From: an uncultured Paraprevotella sp.
Lineage (GTDB): Bacteria > Bacteroidota > Bacteroidia > Bacteroidales > Bacteroidaceae
Assembly (NCBI GenBank): GCA_944321565.1
Contig: CALULT010000006.1
Location: 20,338-84,337 of the forward strand
Direction: 5' to 3'
Length of the DNA: 64,000 nucleotides
A program made the translations under genes and the position numbers. Below the pieces are notes generated by a model. It was given only the letters and a program-made list of their open reading frames with translations. It was not told the origin of the DNA and searched no databases. Each line of letters opens with the position of its first letter. Positions within the stretch are counted from its first letter, which is position 1. Positions 1 to 7,970 of the stretch are shown piece after piece.

Positions 1-219
1 TTTCACCTTCATGAAAGCGATTTCAATCTGCAACGGCGTATTGGAAAGCAGGCGAATCAGGTCTGTTTCAGTCGTGATTTTCAACGGCATCAGGTTCAGA
101 ATGACAATGCGCAACGGACGGATGTCCTGCGCGGAAGCCCGCGAATTGTCTATGACGAAGATGTTTTCCTTTTTCAACAGCTCAATGGCGGGAAGTTTAT
201 CTGGTAAATTTAATGGCAT
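1..219 (-). CDS. metA: Homoserine O-acyltransferase MetA (N-terminal part, runs off the window)
   Basis: MetA acylates the hydroxyl of homoserine, the committed step of methionine synthesis. Only the first 73 codons are present, read leftward from the ATG at 219, and the gene continues past base 1. The protein opens [15 protein letters not shown], followed by a [20 protein letters not shown] stretch and [20 protein letters not shown], the conserved N-terminal block of the MetA family. A TAACTTTG -7 element lies at 250-257. The catalytic Cys, His and Glu residues and the residue that sets acetyl versus succinyl donor choice lie outside the window, so the acyl donor cannot be stated. Confidence 0.93.
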   Translation of the reverse strand, partial: MPLNLPDKLPAIELLKKENIFVIDNSRASAQDIRPLRIVILNLMPLKITTETDLIRLLSNTPLQIEIAFMKVK

Positions 220-249
220 ATTTCGGTACGTTTTTCCAATCTGTTCCTG

Positions 250-257
250 CAAAGTTA
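250..257 (-). promoter_or_regulatory. -7 promoter element of metA
   Basis: TAACTTTG is an exact match to the Bacteroides TAnnTTTG element, 30 bases upstream of the metA ATG. No TTTG or TTG was seen at the expected -33 position. Confidence 0.55.
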
Positions 258-293
258 CTAAAATCCCGCCGAAAAGCCCGCGTTTTTAACGCA

Positions 294-332
294 ACACGCG
301 GAACGATTTAGAATCTTTATCGTTCCGCGTGT
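294..332 (-). terminator. Hairpin terminator after the M13 peptidase gene
   Basis: Perfect 14-bp stem (arms 294-307 and 319-332, ACACGCGGAACGAT) with an 11-base loop, 28 bases past the peptidase stop codon. T-rich sequence follows in the minus direction. It separates the peptidase gene from metA. Confidence 0.75.
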
Positions 333-360
333 AAAAATATGGCCTTCTATGAAATAAAGC

Positions 361-2391
361 CTACCAAATGGCAACGCGTTCAGCCTTCGGGATGAACATC
401 TTGTCGCCTTCCTTGATGCCGAAAGCGTCATACCAAGCATCGATGTGCGGCAACGCACCATTCACTCGCCAACAACCTAGCGAATGCGGGTCACTCTTGG
501 TGCGCGAGCGGATTTCCTCATCGCGGATGTTGTCAGCCCACACGTATGCGTAGGAAAGGAAGAACCGCTGTTCGGGAGTAAAACCATCGGCTTCCTCCAA
601 CGGATTTTCCTTCATGGCCTCCTGCAAAGCATTGTAGGCCACCATCAATCCACCGTGGTCGGCCAGGTTCTCACCCAAGGTCAATGCGCCATTGGCATGC
701 AAGCCCGGCAACACTTCGATGTTGTCGAAGAAATCCTTCATCACCTTCGCCCGTGCTTCGAAACGCTCTGCGTCACCCGGTGCCCACCAGTCGGTCAGGT
801 TGCCTTCCTTATCAAACTGACGGCCTTTGTCGTCGAATCCATGCGTCATTTCGTGTCCAATCACCACGCCAATAGCCCCATAGTTGCAAGCATCATCGGC
901 CTCCATATTGAAGAAAGGCGGCTGCAGGATACCTGCGGGGAAACAGATTTCGTTGGTCGTCGGGTTATAATAAGCATTCACCGTCTGCGGAGTCATGTGC
1001 CACTCGGAACGATCCACGGGTTTGTTCAGCTTACGCTCTATGAGATAGGCCAGGTCAAACTCATTGCTGCGCACGATATTCGCCCAATAGCTGTCATCCT
1101 TGATTTCCAAGCCTGAATAGTCGCGCCACTTGTCGGGATAGCCCACTTTGACCGTAAAGGCATCTAGTTTTTCCAAAGCGACCTTCTTGGTTTCCTCGCT
1201 CATCCAATCCTGCGCCTGGATGCGGACGGCCAACGACTGCTGCAAGTGTTCCACGAGCTTGACCATGCGCTCCTTAGCGGCAGCCGGGAAATATTTCTCC
1301 ACATAGAGTTGCCCGAGCCCTTCGCTCATCACACCGTTCACCGTGTTCACGGCTTTCTTCCATCGGGGCTGGTCCTGCTGTTTGCCGCTCATCACACGGC
1401 CATAAAAGTCGAAACGGCAATTGCGGGCTTCATCACTCAGATAAGAAGCCGACGCATTGAGCAACCGCCACTGCAGATAAGCCTTTTGGGCCTCGACCGG
1501 AGTATCGGCCAATATCTTCTCCACCTCGTGGATGGGTTCAGGCTGCCCTACGCTGACTTCCTTCACGTCCTTCAGTCCCAACGTGTCGAACAACAGTTTC
1601 CAATCTATGCCCGCATAATCCTTCAGCAAGTCGGCGTATGACATCTTGTGGTAATTGGCCTCCGGGTCACGTTGTTGCGTGGCCGTATAAGTCGGACCTG
1701 CAATACGTGTCTCTATACCCATGACGGCTTCCATCTTCTGTTTGGCCACTTCCGGTGCAAATCCACACAAACCAAACATTTTCTCCATATATGCCTTGTA
1801 AGCTTCACGGATGTGAACCGTGGCCGAATCGTTGTCCAAATAATATTCCTTTTCGGGCAACCCCAAGCCGCTCTGCACGATTTGCAACAGGTTCATTTCG
1901 CTGTTCTTGATATCCGCACCGATGTAGAAACCGAAATAGCCTCCGACGCCCTTGCGCATCATACCCGCCATCATAGGAAATACATCCTCGCGGTCGCCAA
2001 TGGCCTCAATGGCCTGCAAATCGGCTTGGATGGGGGCGAATCCGTCCTTGTTCTGCTTCACGCTATCCATCACGATGTTGTACAGGTCTCCTATCTTCTG
2101 TGCCAACGACCCTTCGGCCTGCTTCTCTGCGGCAAACCCTTCAATCAACCCGCGCAACTGTGTGTTGTTGTTCTCGATCAACTGTTCGAACGTGCCGAAA
2201 CGGGAATATTCCGCCGAGAGGGGATTGGCCTTCCGCCACCCGCCACAGGCATAGTCATAAAAATTATCGCCCGGTTTGACCGTCAAATCCATGTTTTTCG
2301 GGTCGATGCCGGTCTTCAAACCGGTCTGCGTCTCACATCCCACGGCAAGGGATGCCAACGCCATGAATGATAAAAAATGTCTCAACTTCAT
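361..2391 (-). CDS. M13 family zinc metallopeptidase lipoprotein (neprilysin/PepO-like)
   Basis: Predicted lipid-anchored zinc endopeptidase of the neprilysin/PepO (M13) family, acting on peptides in the periplasm or at the cell surface. It has 676 residues, normal for the family. A lipoprotein signal ends LASLAVGC. The M13 N-terminal domain follows, and then the catalytic domain with HEMTH (His513, Glu514, His517) and the second zinc motif ENLAD (Glu574, Asp578). The conserved NAYYNPTTNEICFPAGILQP block is also visible. The protein ends in Trp, as M13 enzymes usually do. The gene starts 33 bases after the ABC-F stop codon and has its own -7 element overlapping that stop. The substrate is unknown. 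Confidence 0.93.
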   Translation of the reverse strand: MKLRHFLSFMALASLAVGCETQTGLKTGIDPKNMDLTVKPGDNFYDYACGGWRKANPLSAEYSRFGTFEQLIENNNTQLRGLIEGFAAEKQAEGSLAQKIGDLYNIVMDSVKQNKDGFAPIQADLQAIEAIGDREDVFPMMAGMMRKGVGGYFGFYIGADIKNSEMNLLQIVQSGLGLPEKEYYLDNDSATVHIREAYKAYMEKMFGLCGFAPEVAKQKMEAVMGIETRIAGPTYTATQQRDPEANYHKMSYADLLKDYAGIDWKLLFDTLGLKDVKEVSVGQPEPIHEVEKILADTPVEAQKAYLQWRLLNASASYLSDEARNCRFDFYGRVMSGKQQDQPRWKKAVNTVNGVMSEGLGQLYVEKYFPAAAKERMVKLVEHLQQSLAVRIQAQDWMSEETKKVALEKLDAFTVKVGYPDKWRDYSGLEIKDDSYWANIVRSNEFDLAYLIERKLNKPVDRSEWHMTPQTVNAYYNPTTNEICFPAGILQPPFFNMEADDACNYGAIGVVIGHEMTHGFDDKGRQFDKEGNLTDWWAPGDAERFEARAKVMKDFFDNIEVLPGLHANGALTLGENLADHGGLMVAYNALQEAMKENPLEEADGFTPEQRFFLSYAYVWADNIRDEEIRSRTKSDPHSLGCWRVNGALPHIDAWYDAFGIKEGDKMFIPKAERVAIW

Positions 2392-2419
2392 CCTATTTTA
2401 TATTTTAAGATTGTTTTCC

Positions 2420-2427
2420 CAAAATTA
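2420..2427 (-). promoter_or_regulatory. -7 element of the M13 peptidase gene
   Basis: TAATTTTG, an exact TAnnTTTG match 28 bases before the peptidase ATG. It overlaps the stop codon of the upstream ABC-F gene. No -33 element was seen. Confidence 0.45.
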
Positions 2428-4374
2428 TCCGGCTTGCGCCTCCTCTAGTGCCAACGAAGCCGCTTCCCACTCGTTCACCACCTCGTCCAACTGCTTTTTC
2501 AACGCGCCGTGGCGACTATACAATGTCGTGTCTGCCGCACCTTCCGGCGTGGCCATTTGGTCTTCCAGAATTTTCACGGCTGCTTCCAATTCACCGATTT
2601 GGGCTTCGCATTGCTCCACCGCTTTCTCCAATTTGCGGATTTTGCGCTGGCGTTCCTTTTGCTGTTCATACGTCAGCCTGTTTTGGCTGATGGTCTTTTC
2701 TTCCGCAGCCTGCCCCGTAGTACCAGATGAAACAGAAAGCGACGGTTTCTGCAGTTCGTTCAAGGAAGCGATATTTTTCTTTTGCAGGAAATCGTAAATG
2801 CCGCCCAAGTGCTCTTTCACCAAGCCACCGCCAAACTCATAAACTTTCGAAACCAACCCGTCGAGAAACTCGCGGTCGTGACTCACCACGACAACCGTGC
2901 CGTCGAAATCGCGGATGGCATCCTTCAACACGTCTTTCGAACGCATGTCGAGATGATTCGTCGGTTCGTCGAGAATCAGGAAGTTCACCGGTTCCAGCAA
3001 CAACTTGATCATCGCCAGACGGCTACGCTCCCCGCCGGAAAGCACCTTGACTTTCTTGTCGGATGCCTCGCCGCCAAACATGAAAGCGCCCAAGATGTCG
3101 CGGATTTTCAGCCGCACGTCGCCCTTGGCCACACGGTCTATCGTGTCAAACACCGTCAACTCACCGTCCAACAGCTGCGCCTGGTTCTGTGCAAAATAGC
3201 CGATTTGCACGTTGTGCCCTATCTTCAGATGCCCATCGAACGGGATTTCGCCCATGATGCACTTGACGAGCGTGGATTTCCCTTCGCCGTTCTTGCCCAC
3301 GAATGCCACTTTCTCGCCTCGTTTCAGGGTGAGATCCACATCGTGGAACACCACATGGTTGCCGTATGCCTTCCGTACGCCCTCACAAATAAGCGGATAA
3401 TCGCCGCTCCTCAGTGCCGGCGGGAATTTCAGCCTCAACGCGGACGTATCCACCTCGTCCACCTCCACCGGCACGATTTTCTCCAACTGCTTGATGCGGC
3501 TTTGCACCTGCACGGCCTTGGTGGGTTTGTAGCGGAAACGCTCAATAAAGTCCTTGATGTCGGCAATTTCCTTCTGCTGGTTCTCGTAGGCCCTAAGCTG
3601 CTGTTCCCTACGCTCGGCCCGCAGGCGCACGTATTCATCATACTTCACCTTGTAGTCATAGACGCGCCCGCAGGAAATCTCCAACGTGCGGTTTGTCACA
3701 TTGTTAATGAATGCGCGGTCGTGGCTCACCAGCACCACGGCGTTGGCTTTCGTAGCCAGGAAATTTTCGAGCCACTGGATGCTCTCGATGTCCAAGTGGT
3801 TGGTCGGCTCGTCGAGCAGAAGCACGTCGGGATGGCGCAACAACAATTTGGCCAGCTCGATGCGCATGCGCCAGCCTCCGCTGAACTCGCTCGTGGGACG
3901 CTCGAAATCCTCGCGCACGAAACCAAGCCCCAGCAACGTGCGCTCCAGCTCCGCATGGTAGTTCAACCCGCCCATCATCTGGTAACGCTCGCTCTCCCGC
4001 GTGAATTTCTCCACAAGGGCCATGTAACCCTCGCTTTCATAGTCCGTCCGTTCGGCCAGTTCCTGGTTGAGCCGGTCAAGCTGTTCCTGCATCTGGCTGA
4101 TATGGGCGAAAGCCTGTTCGGCCTCCTCGCGCACCGTGTGGCAATCGCTCAACACCATCACCTGCGGCAAGTAACCAATTGTCGTGCCACCCGAAACGGA
4201 AACCGTGCCGGACGTAGGCTGTTGCAACCCGGCGATAATTTTCAACATCGTCGATTTGCCAGCCCCGTTCTTCCCCACAAGGGCTATACGGTCTTTTTCA
4301 TTGATGACATAGGACACGTCGTGGAACAACGGCGTGACCCCGAACTCTACTTTTAAATTGTCTATCGAAATCAA
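2425..4374 (-). CDS. ABC-F family ATPase (duplicated ATP-binding cassettes, soluble)
   Basis: ABC-F proteins are cytoplasmic twin-ATPase factors that act on the ribosome (translation control, rescue or antibiotic protection) and are not transporters. This one has 649 residues. The first cassette has Walker A GKNGAGKS at about residues 34-41, signature FSGGWRMR and Walker B LLLDEPTNHLD. A charged linker follows at about 230-310. The second cassette has GKNGEGKST near residue 360, signature LSGGERSR near 443 and another LDEPTNHLD. A C-terminal coiled coil rich in Glu, Lys and Gln occupies about 540-649, as in Uup and YheS-type members. There are no membrane segments. The subgroup cannot be assigned by eye, and nothing marks it as a resistance factor. 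Confidence 0.92.
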   Translation of the reverse strand: MISIDNLKVEFGVTPLFHDVSYVINEKDRIALVGKNGAGKSTMLKIIAGLQQPTSGTVSVSGGTTIGYLPQVMVLSDCHTVREEAEQAFAHISQMQEQLDRLNQELAERTDYESEGYMALVEKFTRESERYQMMGGLNYHAELERTLLGLGFVREDFERPTSEFSGGWRMRIELAKLLLRHPDVLLLDEPTNHLDIESIQWLENFLATKANAVVLVSHDRAFINNVTNRTLEISCGRVYDYKVKYDEYVRLRAERREQQLRAYENQQKEIADIKDFIERFRYKPTKAVQVQSRIKQLEKIVPVEVDEVDTSALRLKFPPALRSGDYPLICEGVRKAYGNHVVFHDVDLTLKRGEKVAFVGKNGEGKSTLVKCIMGEIPFDGHLKIGHNVQIGYFAQNQAQLLDGELTVFDTIDRVAKGDVRLKIRDILGAFMFGGEASDKKVKVLSGGERSRLAMIKLLLEPVNFLILDEPTNHLDMRSKDVLKDAIRDFDGTVVVVSHDREFLDGLVSKVYEFGGGLVKEHLGGIYDFLQKKNIASLNELQKPSLSVSSGTTGQAAEEKTISQNRLTYEQQKERQRKIRKLEKAVEQCEAQIGELEAAVKILEDQMATPEGAADTTLYSRHGALKKQLDEVVNEWEAASLALEEAQAG

Positions 4375-4393
4375 TGGTCTGCTATTTTTGCCG

Positions 4394-4401
4394 CAAAATT
4401 A
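4394..4401 (-). promoter_or_regulatory. -7 element of the ABC-F gene
   Basis: TAATTTTG, an exact TAnnTTTG match 19 bases upstream of the ABC-F ATG. No convincing -33 element was seen. Confidence 0.45.
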
Positions 4402-4468
4402 GCCAAACTTCACGACATTAAGAAACAATAGTGCAAGTTTTCACCAGCTACGCCCGCCGCGGCACATC

Positions 4469-4531
4469 GGAAAAAAACTCCTCCGTCTTTCAGGGAAAGT
4501 GCCCCAAAGGGCCAGAGAGGTTTCCCTCACA
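4469..4531 (+). repeat. Intergenic GC-rich hairpin repeat, family A, degenerate copy
   Basis: It contains AACTCCTCCG and GGGCCAGAGAGGTTTCCC, the frame of the family A element seen better preserved at 23124-23182, with several mismatches. It lies between the exporter operon and the ABC-F gene. Confidence 0.6.
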
Positions 4532-4554
4532 CGGAAACAACAAATGTTTTCCCC

Positions 4555-5760
4555 CTACGCCACGCGCTTTTTGCTTTCATTAATCATATAATAATAAGCC
4601 GCACACGCCGTCAGGAAATACACACCCGTCTGAATCCACAAGCCCACGAACTCGAATTTCACATCTTCCAGCAAAGCCCCCATCGTGTTGAGACGCACAA
4701 AGCCGTTAATGCCGAAGGTGGAAGGCGCGAGCCACGACACATAACGCCAAAAGTCGGGCACAGCCACGCCCGGCCACGAAATTCCGGAAATGAACAGCAA
4801 AGGCAAAGAGGTGAACACGAACACCAACATGCACGTCTCCCGTTGGACAATCAACAGGGAAAGCGTCATGGAAAAAAAGATGCAAGCCAGCAGATAAGGC
4901 AACAGGAATGCGAACAAATCAACGGACTGCGGAATCTGTACCAAACTGAACAAACGAGGCACCACCAACAATACCCACACGCAGACCAATACATACAACA
5001 TCAAGTAGCAAAGGGCTTTCCCCGCCACCAAGCGCACCGTGCCACGCCCACCACCGTGTTCCAATTGTGTGTGGAACGTGCCCAGCTCGCGAGCCGTCCC
5101 ATTAATCATGCCGATACCCAGCAACAAAGTCTGTTGGATGACGAGCATCAACACTGCCGGAATCAAGAAGCTGGCAAAACCATTGGTCGGGTTGAACAAT
5201 GCCACATCCTCGTAGGCCAAAGGAGACGTGGAGACTTCGTCCTGCCGCGCAGTTGTATTGCCGAGCCTATGTACCTGCACTTCCGCCCCCATATCGAGCG
5301 ACACTTCGGTGCACGACAACAGCAATGCCTTGTAATAGAGCAAACCGCTCATGTCGCAGTACAGGCTGACATGAGCCTGCCCGCCGCGATTCACCTCGTG
5401 GCTGAAATTCTCCGGTATGCGGATAATGCCATAAACCTCCGCACAACGCAACATCTCCCTGGCTTCTTCCATGTTCCCCGTGCGGGCCACCACCCGCACG
5501 TCCGGCGTGGCATCCACCCGGCGGACAAACTCGCGGCTCATGGCCGTCTCCCCGTCATCGACTACCACCACGGGCACTTCCCTCACCACCTCGCCCGTAT
5601 AGATGAGCGCATAGAGCAAAGGATAAAACAGCGGCACAAGAATGAAAAATATCAATGCCCCTTGGTCGTGTACGACGCGGCGCACCTCTTTGCGCCACAC
5701 GGCAAACACATCGCCTGCGGCTTCACGGAACAAAATACGCAAATCTTTCATCTTTTTCAT
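4555..5760 (-). CDS. ABC-2 type permease, second of a pair in a TolC/HlyD exporter operon
   Basis: Inner-membrane permease subunit of a predicted ABC-2 (YhbS/YhbR-like) exporter, 401 residues. One hydrophobic segment lies at about residues 33-55 (FILVPLFYPLLYALIY). A large extracytoplasmic region follows at about 60-210, and then five or so membrane segments in the C-terminal half (MLVIQQTLLLGIGMI, LMLYVLVCVWVLLVV, FLLPYLLACIFFSMTLSLL, LVFVFTSLPLLFISGI), the layout of the ABC2_membrane_3 family. It starts six bases after the stop of the sister permease at 5767-6936, so the two are surely co-transcribed. No ATP-binding subunit is encoded in the operon. The substrate is unknown. Confidence 0.88.
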   Translation of the reverse strand: MKKMKDLRILFREAAGDVFAVWRKEVRRVVHDQGALIFFILVPLFYPLLYALIYTGEVVREVPVVVVDDGETAMSREFVRRVDATPDVRVVARTGNMEEAREMLRCAEVYGIIRIPENFSHEVNRGGQAHVSLYCDMSGLLYYKALLLSCTEVSLDMGAEVQVHRLGNTTARQDEVSTSPLAYEDVALFNPTNGFASFLIPAVLMLVIQQTLLLGIGMINGTARELGTFHTQLEHGGGRGTVRLVAGKALCYLMLYVLVCVWVLLVVPRLFSLVQIPQSVDLFAFLLPYLLACIFFSMTLSLLIVQRETCMLVFVFTSLPLLFISGISWPGVAVPDFWRYVSWLAPSTFGINGFVRLNTMGALLEDVKFEFVGLWIQTGVYFLTACAAYYYMINESKKRVA

Positions 5761-5766
5761 CCTACA

Positions 5767-6936
5767 TCAAGGTATATAATCATACTCCAACAGCACTGTT
5801 TTTAGCCGTCTGAGAAACAACATGGGAAGCAACACAAACAGCAACAGTGCAAAATAAGACCGCCAAACATACGCCATCGGGTAACCGTTCAGCGTCTGGC
5901 TGACATAAATCAGGAAATAATGCCGTAAAGGGAACAAGTTGCTCAAAGCTTGCAATGCCGGATGCATCGCCATCACCGGAAACGAGAAACCGGAAATGGA
6001 AAAAGACACCACGCCCCACAGGGAGCAGGCACTCAGAGCCAGCCGCAACGTGGGCAACACGGCAATGAGAAACACACCGAAAGCCTGCGAGGCCACCACC
6101 CACAACAACGTGGCCAACAGGAGCGGCCCGATGCCGCTATGGCACGGGAAGCCCAACACGCCATAAAGAAACACATCGTATGCCGCAGCCACAGCAAAGA
6201 ATATCAACGTGTGGGGCAACAATTTTCCCATTAACGCGCAAAACACATCATCGCCCGCCATGGCCATCCACTGCCGTGATGTGCCATCCTTGATTTCCAC
6301 GCCGATGGAAAACACCGTCACCATGAAAATCAACAGCATCAGTATGCCGGGCAAAATCGTGTTGTTCAGATATACCGAATAGTTCAACCATGGATTAGAC
6401 AGCGGATGCGTGTCTATCACTATCGGCTGCAGGAAAGCCATCGCCATGCGTTCGTCCACGCCCTTGGCCTGCAACACCTGCAACCCGACCGACGCGTTGG
6501 CCAGCACCGACATGGTGCGCAAATCCCGATAAAGCAAAGAGCCGGCAATGAGCAAGCTGTTGTTGGTGTAAAAAGAGACCTTTGGCTGTCGGCTGGCCAA
6601 TAATTCCCGCGTCGTGCCTTCGGGAATATAATAAAAAGCATAAATTTCTCCCCGCTGCATCGCCCTCCGCGCCTCCGTAACCGACGGATAGGTTTCTGTC
6701 AAACGTGTTTGGCTGAATGCATCCAAATTCCGCAAAAGGTTCCGCGTAACGGACGTATTGTCTTCATCCACCACGCCAACCGGCATATCGGAAGGCAACC
6801 CCTCATACATCAACGTCGTGAAGAACAACAGGCATGCCACGGGTGCCACCACCATGCAAAAGAGATAGAGCGGCCGGGCTACCAGCCGCCGCAACTCGCG
6901 CGAAGCGATATTCACTATGCCTTGAAAGAAACGCAT
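5767..6936 (-). CDS. ABC-2 type permease, first of a pair in a TolC/HlyD exporter operon
   Basis: Inner-membrane permease of about 389 residues, distant paralogue of the next gene. It has one membrane segment near the N-terminus (PLYLFCMVVAPVACLLFFTT), an extracytoplasmic domain, and a C-terminal membrane bundle with LPGILMLLIFMVTVFSIGVE. The start was placed at the ATG at 6936 (MRFFQGIVNIASREL), which leaves 13 bases after the HlyD stop. The more upstream ATG at 6999 would overlap the HlyD gene by 50 bases and add a Cys/Arg-rich stretch unlike family members. It probably forms a heterodimer with the following permease. Confidence 0.86.
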   Translation of the reverse strand: MRFFQGIVNIASRELRRLVARPLYLFCMVVAPVACLLFFTTLMYEGLPSDMPVGVVDEDNTSVTRNLLRNLDAFSQTRLTETYPSVTEARRAMQRGEIYAFYYIPEGTTRELLASRQPKVSFYTNNSLLIAGSLLYRDLRTMSVLANASVGLQVLQAKGVDERMAMAFLQPIVIDTHPLSNPWLNYSVYLNNTILPGILMLLIFMVTVFSIGVEIKDGTSRQWMAMAGDDVFCALMGKLLPHTLIFFAVAAAYDVFLYGVLGFPCHSGIGPLLLATLLWVVASQAFGVFLIAVLPTLRLALSACSLWGVVSFSISGFSFPVMAMHPALQALSNLFPLRHYFLIYVSQTLNGYPMAYVWRSYFALLLFVLLPMLFLRRLKTVLLEYDYIP

Positions 6937-6949
6937 GGAAAGGAAATGC

Positions 6950-7936
6950 TCAACGTTCAATAACCACCGACATGCCCGGGCGCAAAACATCTTCCACACC
7001 CTGCGGCACAGCGCGCACCTCGAATGTCTTCAAGTCGAACTGCCCCCGTGTCTTCGTGGCTTTCCATGCCGCATAAGTCCCGCGGTCTTTCAGGTAAGTG
7101 ACTTTCAACTTGATGTCTTTTCCAAATGCAGGAACATAAGCCGTAATCTCCTGCCCCACGGCAAGTCCTTGCAACAAGTCCTCCCTCACGTTGAATGTCG
7201 CCCAACGGTCATTGAGCATCGTCACATTCATGATTGGAGCGCCACTACCCACCAGTTCACCGACTTCGGGGAATATCTCTGACACCTCACCGTCCATCTG
7301 TGCGCACAACACGGTCTCCTTCACATAAGCGTCCACCTCGGCCACCGCCCCTTGCGCCTGTGCCACCTTGGCCGCAGCAGCCTCCTTGTCCTCGCGTTGC
7401 GCCCCGTTGCGCGCCATTTCGTATTGCGCACGCGCAGCCTTCTCCGTGGCCGCCATAGCCTGGTAGTTCGCATACGCTTCGTCGCGTTTCTGCGCGCTCA
7501 TCACACCTTCTTCATACAAACGGTTGACGCGCCCATAAGACTTTTCGGCAATATCCAGCCCCGCTTTGGCCTTTTGCCACATCTCGTACGCTCCCTGCAA
7601 CTGTTCTGCCCGCGTACCCCGGTCGGCCTTTTCTTTCACGGCCTGTGCCGCCTTTTCCACGGCCTCGGCCTGCGAAAGCTTGGCCATCACATCGGGTGCT
7701 TCCAATACGACCAACGTGTCGCCGGCCTTCACGTAGTCACCTTCCTGCACATAAAAGTGCAAGATACGCGACGGAACTTTGCTCGACACCCTGTATTCCG
7801 ACGCCTCCATCTGCCCTTGTATGACTTCATCGTCGTGTCCTAACAAAAACATTCCAGCCGCAGCCACGACCAAAACCACCACCACGAGGGCTATCAGTGC
7901 CCATGTCACACTTTTATATTCTTTCTGTTTTTCCAT
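6950..7936 (-). CDS. HlyD-family membrane fusion protein of the exporter
   Basis: Periplasmic adaptor joining the inner-membrane permeases to the TolC-like channel. It has 328 residues with one N-terminal membrane anchor (about residues 11-32, WALIALVVVVLVVAAAGMFL). A first lipoyl half follows around VSSKVPSRILHFYVQEGDYV, with DTLVVLEAPD just after it. An Ala/Lys/Glu-rich coiled-coil hairpin spans about 85-195, the second lipoyl half is near VLCAQMDGEVSEIFPEVGEL, and a beta-barrel leads to LRPGMSVVIER at the C-terminus. It lies 34 bases after the TolC gene and 13 before the first permease. Confidence 0.92.
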   Translation of the reverse strand: MEKQKEYKSVTWALIALVVVVLVVAAAGMFLLGHDDEVIQGQMEASEYRVSSKVPSRILHFYVQEGDYVKAGDTLVVLEAPDVMAKLSQAEAVEKAAQAVKEKADRGTRAEQLQGAYEMWQKAKAGLDIAEKSYGRVNRLYEEGVMSAQKRDEAYANYQAMAATEKAARAQYEMARNGAQREDKEAAAAKVAQAQGAVAEVDAYVKETVLCAQMDGEVSEIFPEVGELVGSGAPIMNVTMLNDRWATFNVREDLLQGLAVGQEITAYVPAFGKDIKLKVTYLKDRGTYAAWKATKTRGQFDLKTFEVRAVPQGVEDVLRPGMSVVIER

Positions 7937-7970
7937 ATCTTTCTATTTTTTACTTTCTGCGGGAATTTGT

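Noticed and set aside
2782-4356. 524-codon open frame antisense to the ABC-F gene
   Set aside because: It lies fully opposite a clear gene with motifs, and its His/Gln/Leu-rich composition is typical of an antisense shadow.
2425-4374. ABC-F gene as the missing ATPase of the exporter operon
   Set aside because: Its duplicated cassettes, charged linker and lack of a transporter-type partner motif mark the soluble ABC-F class. It is also a separate transcription unit with its own -7 element.
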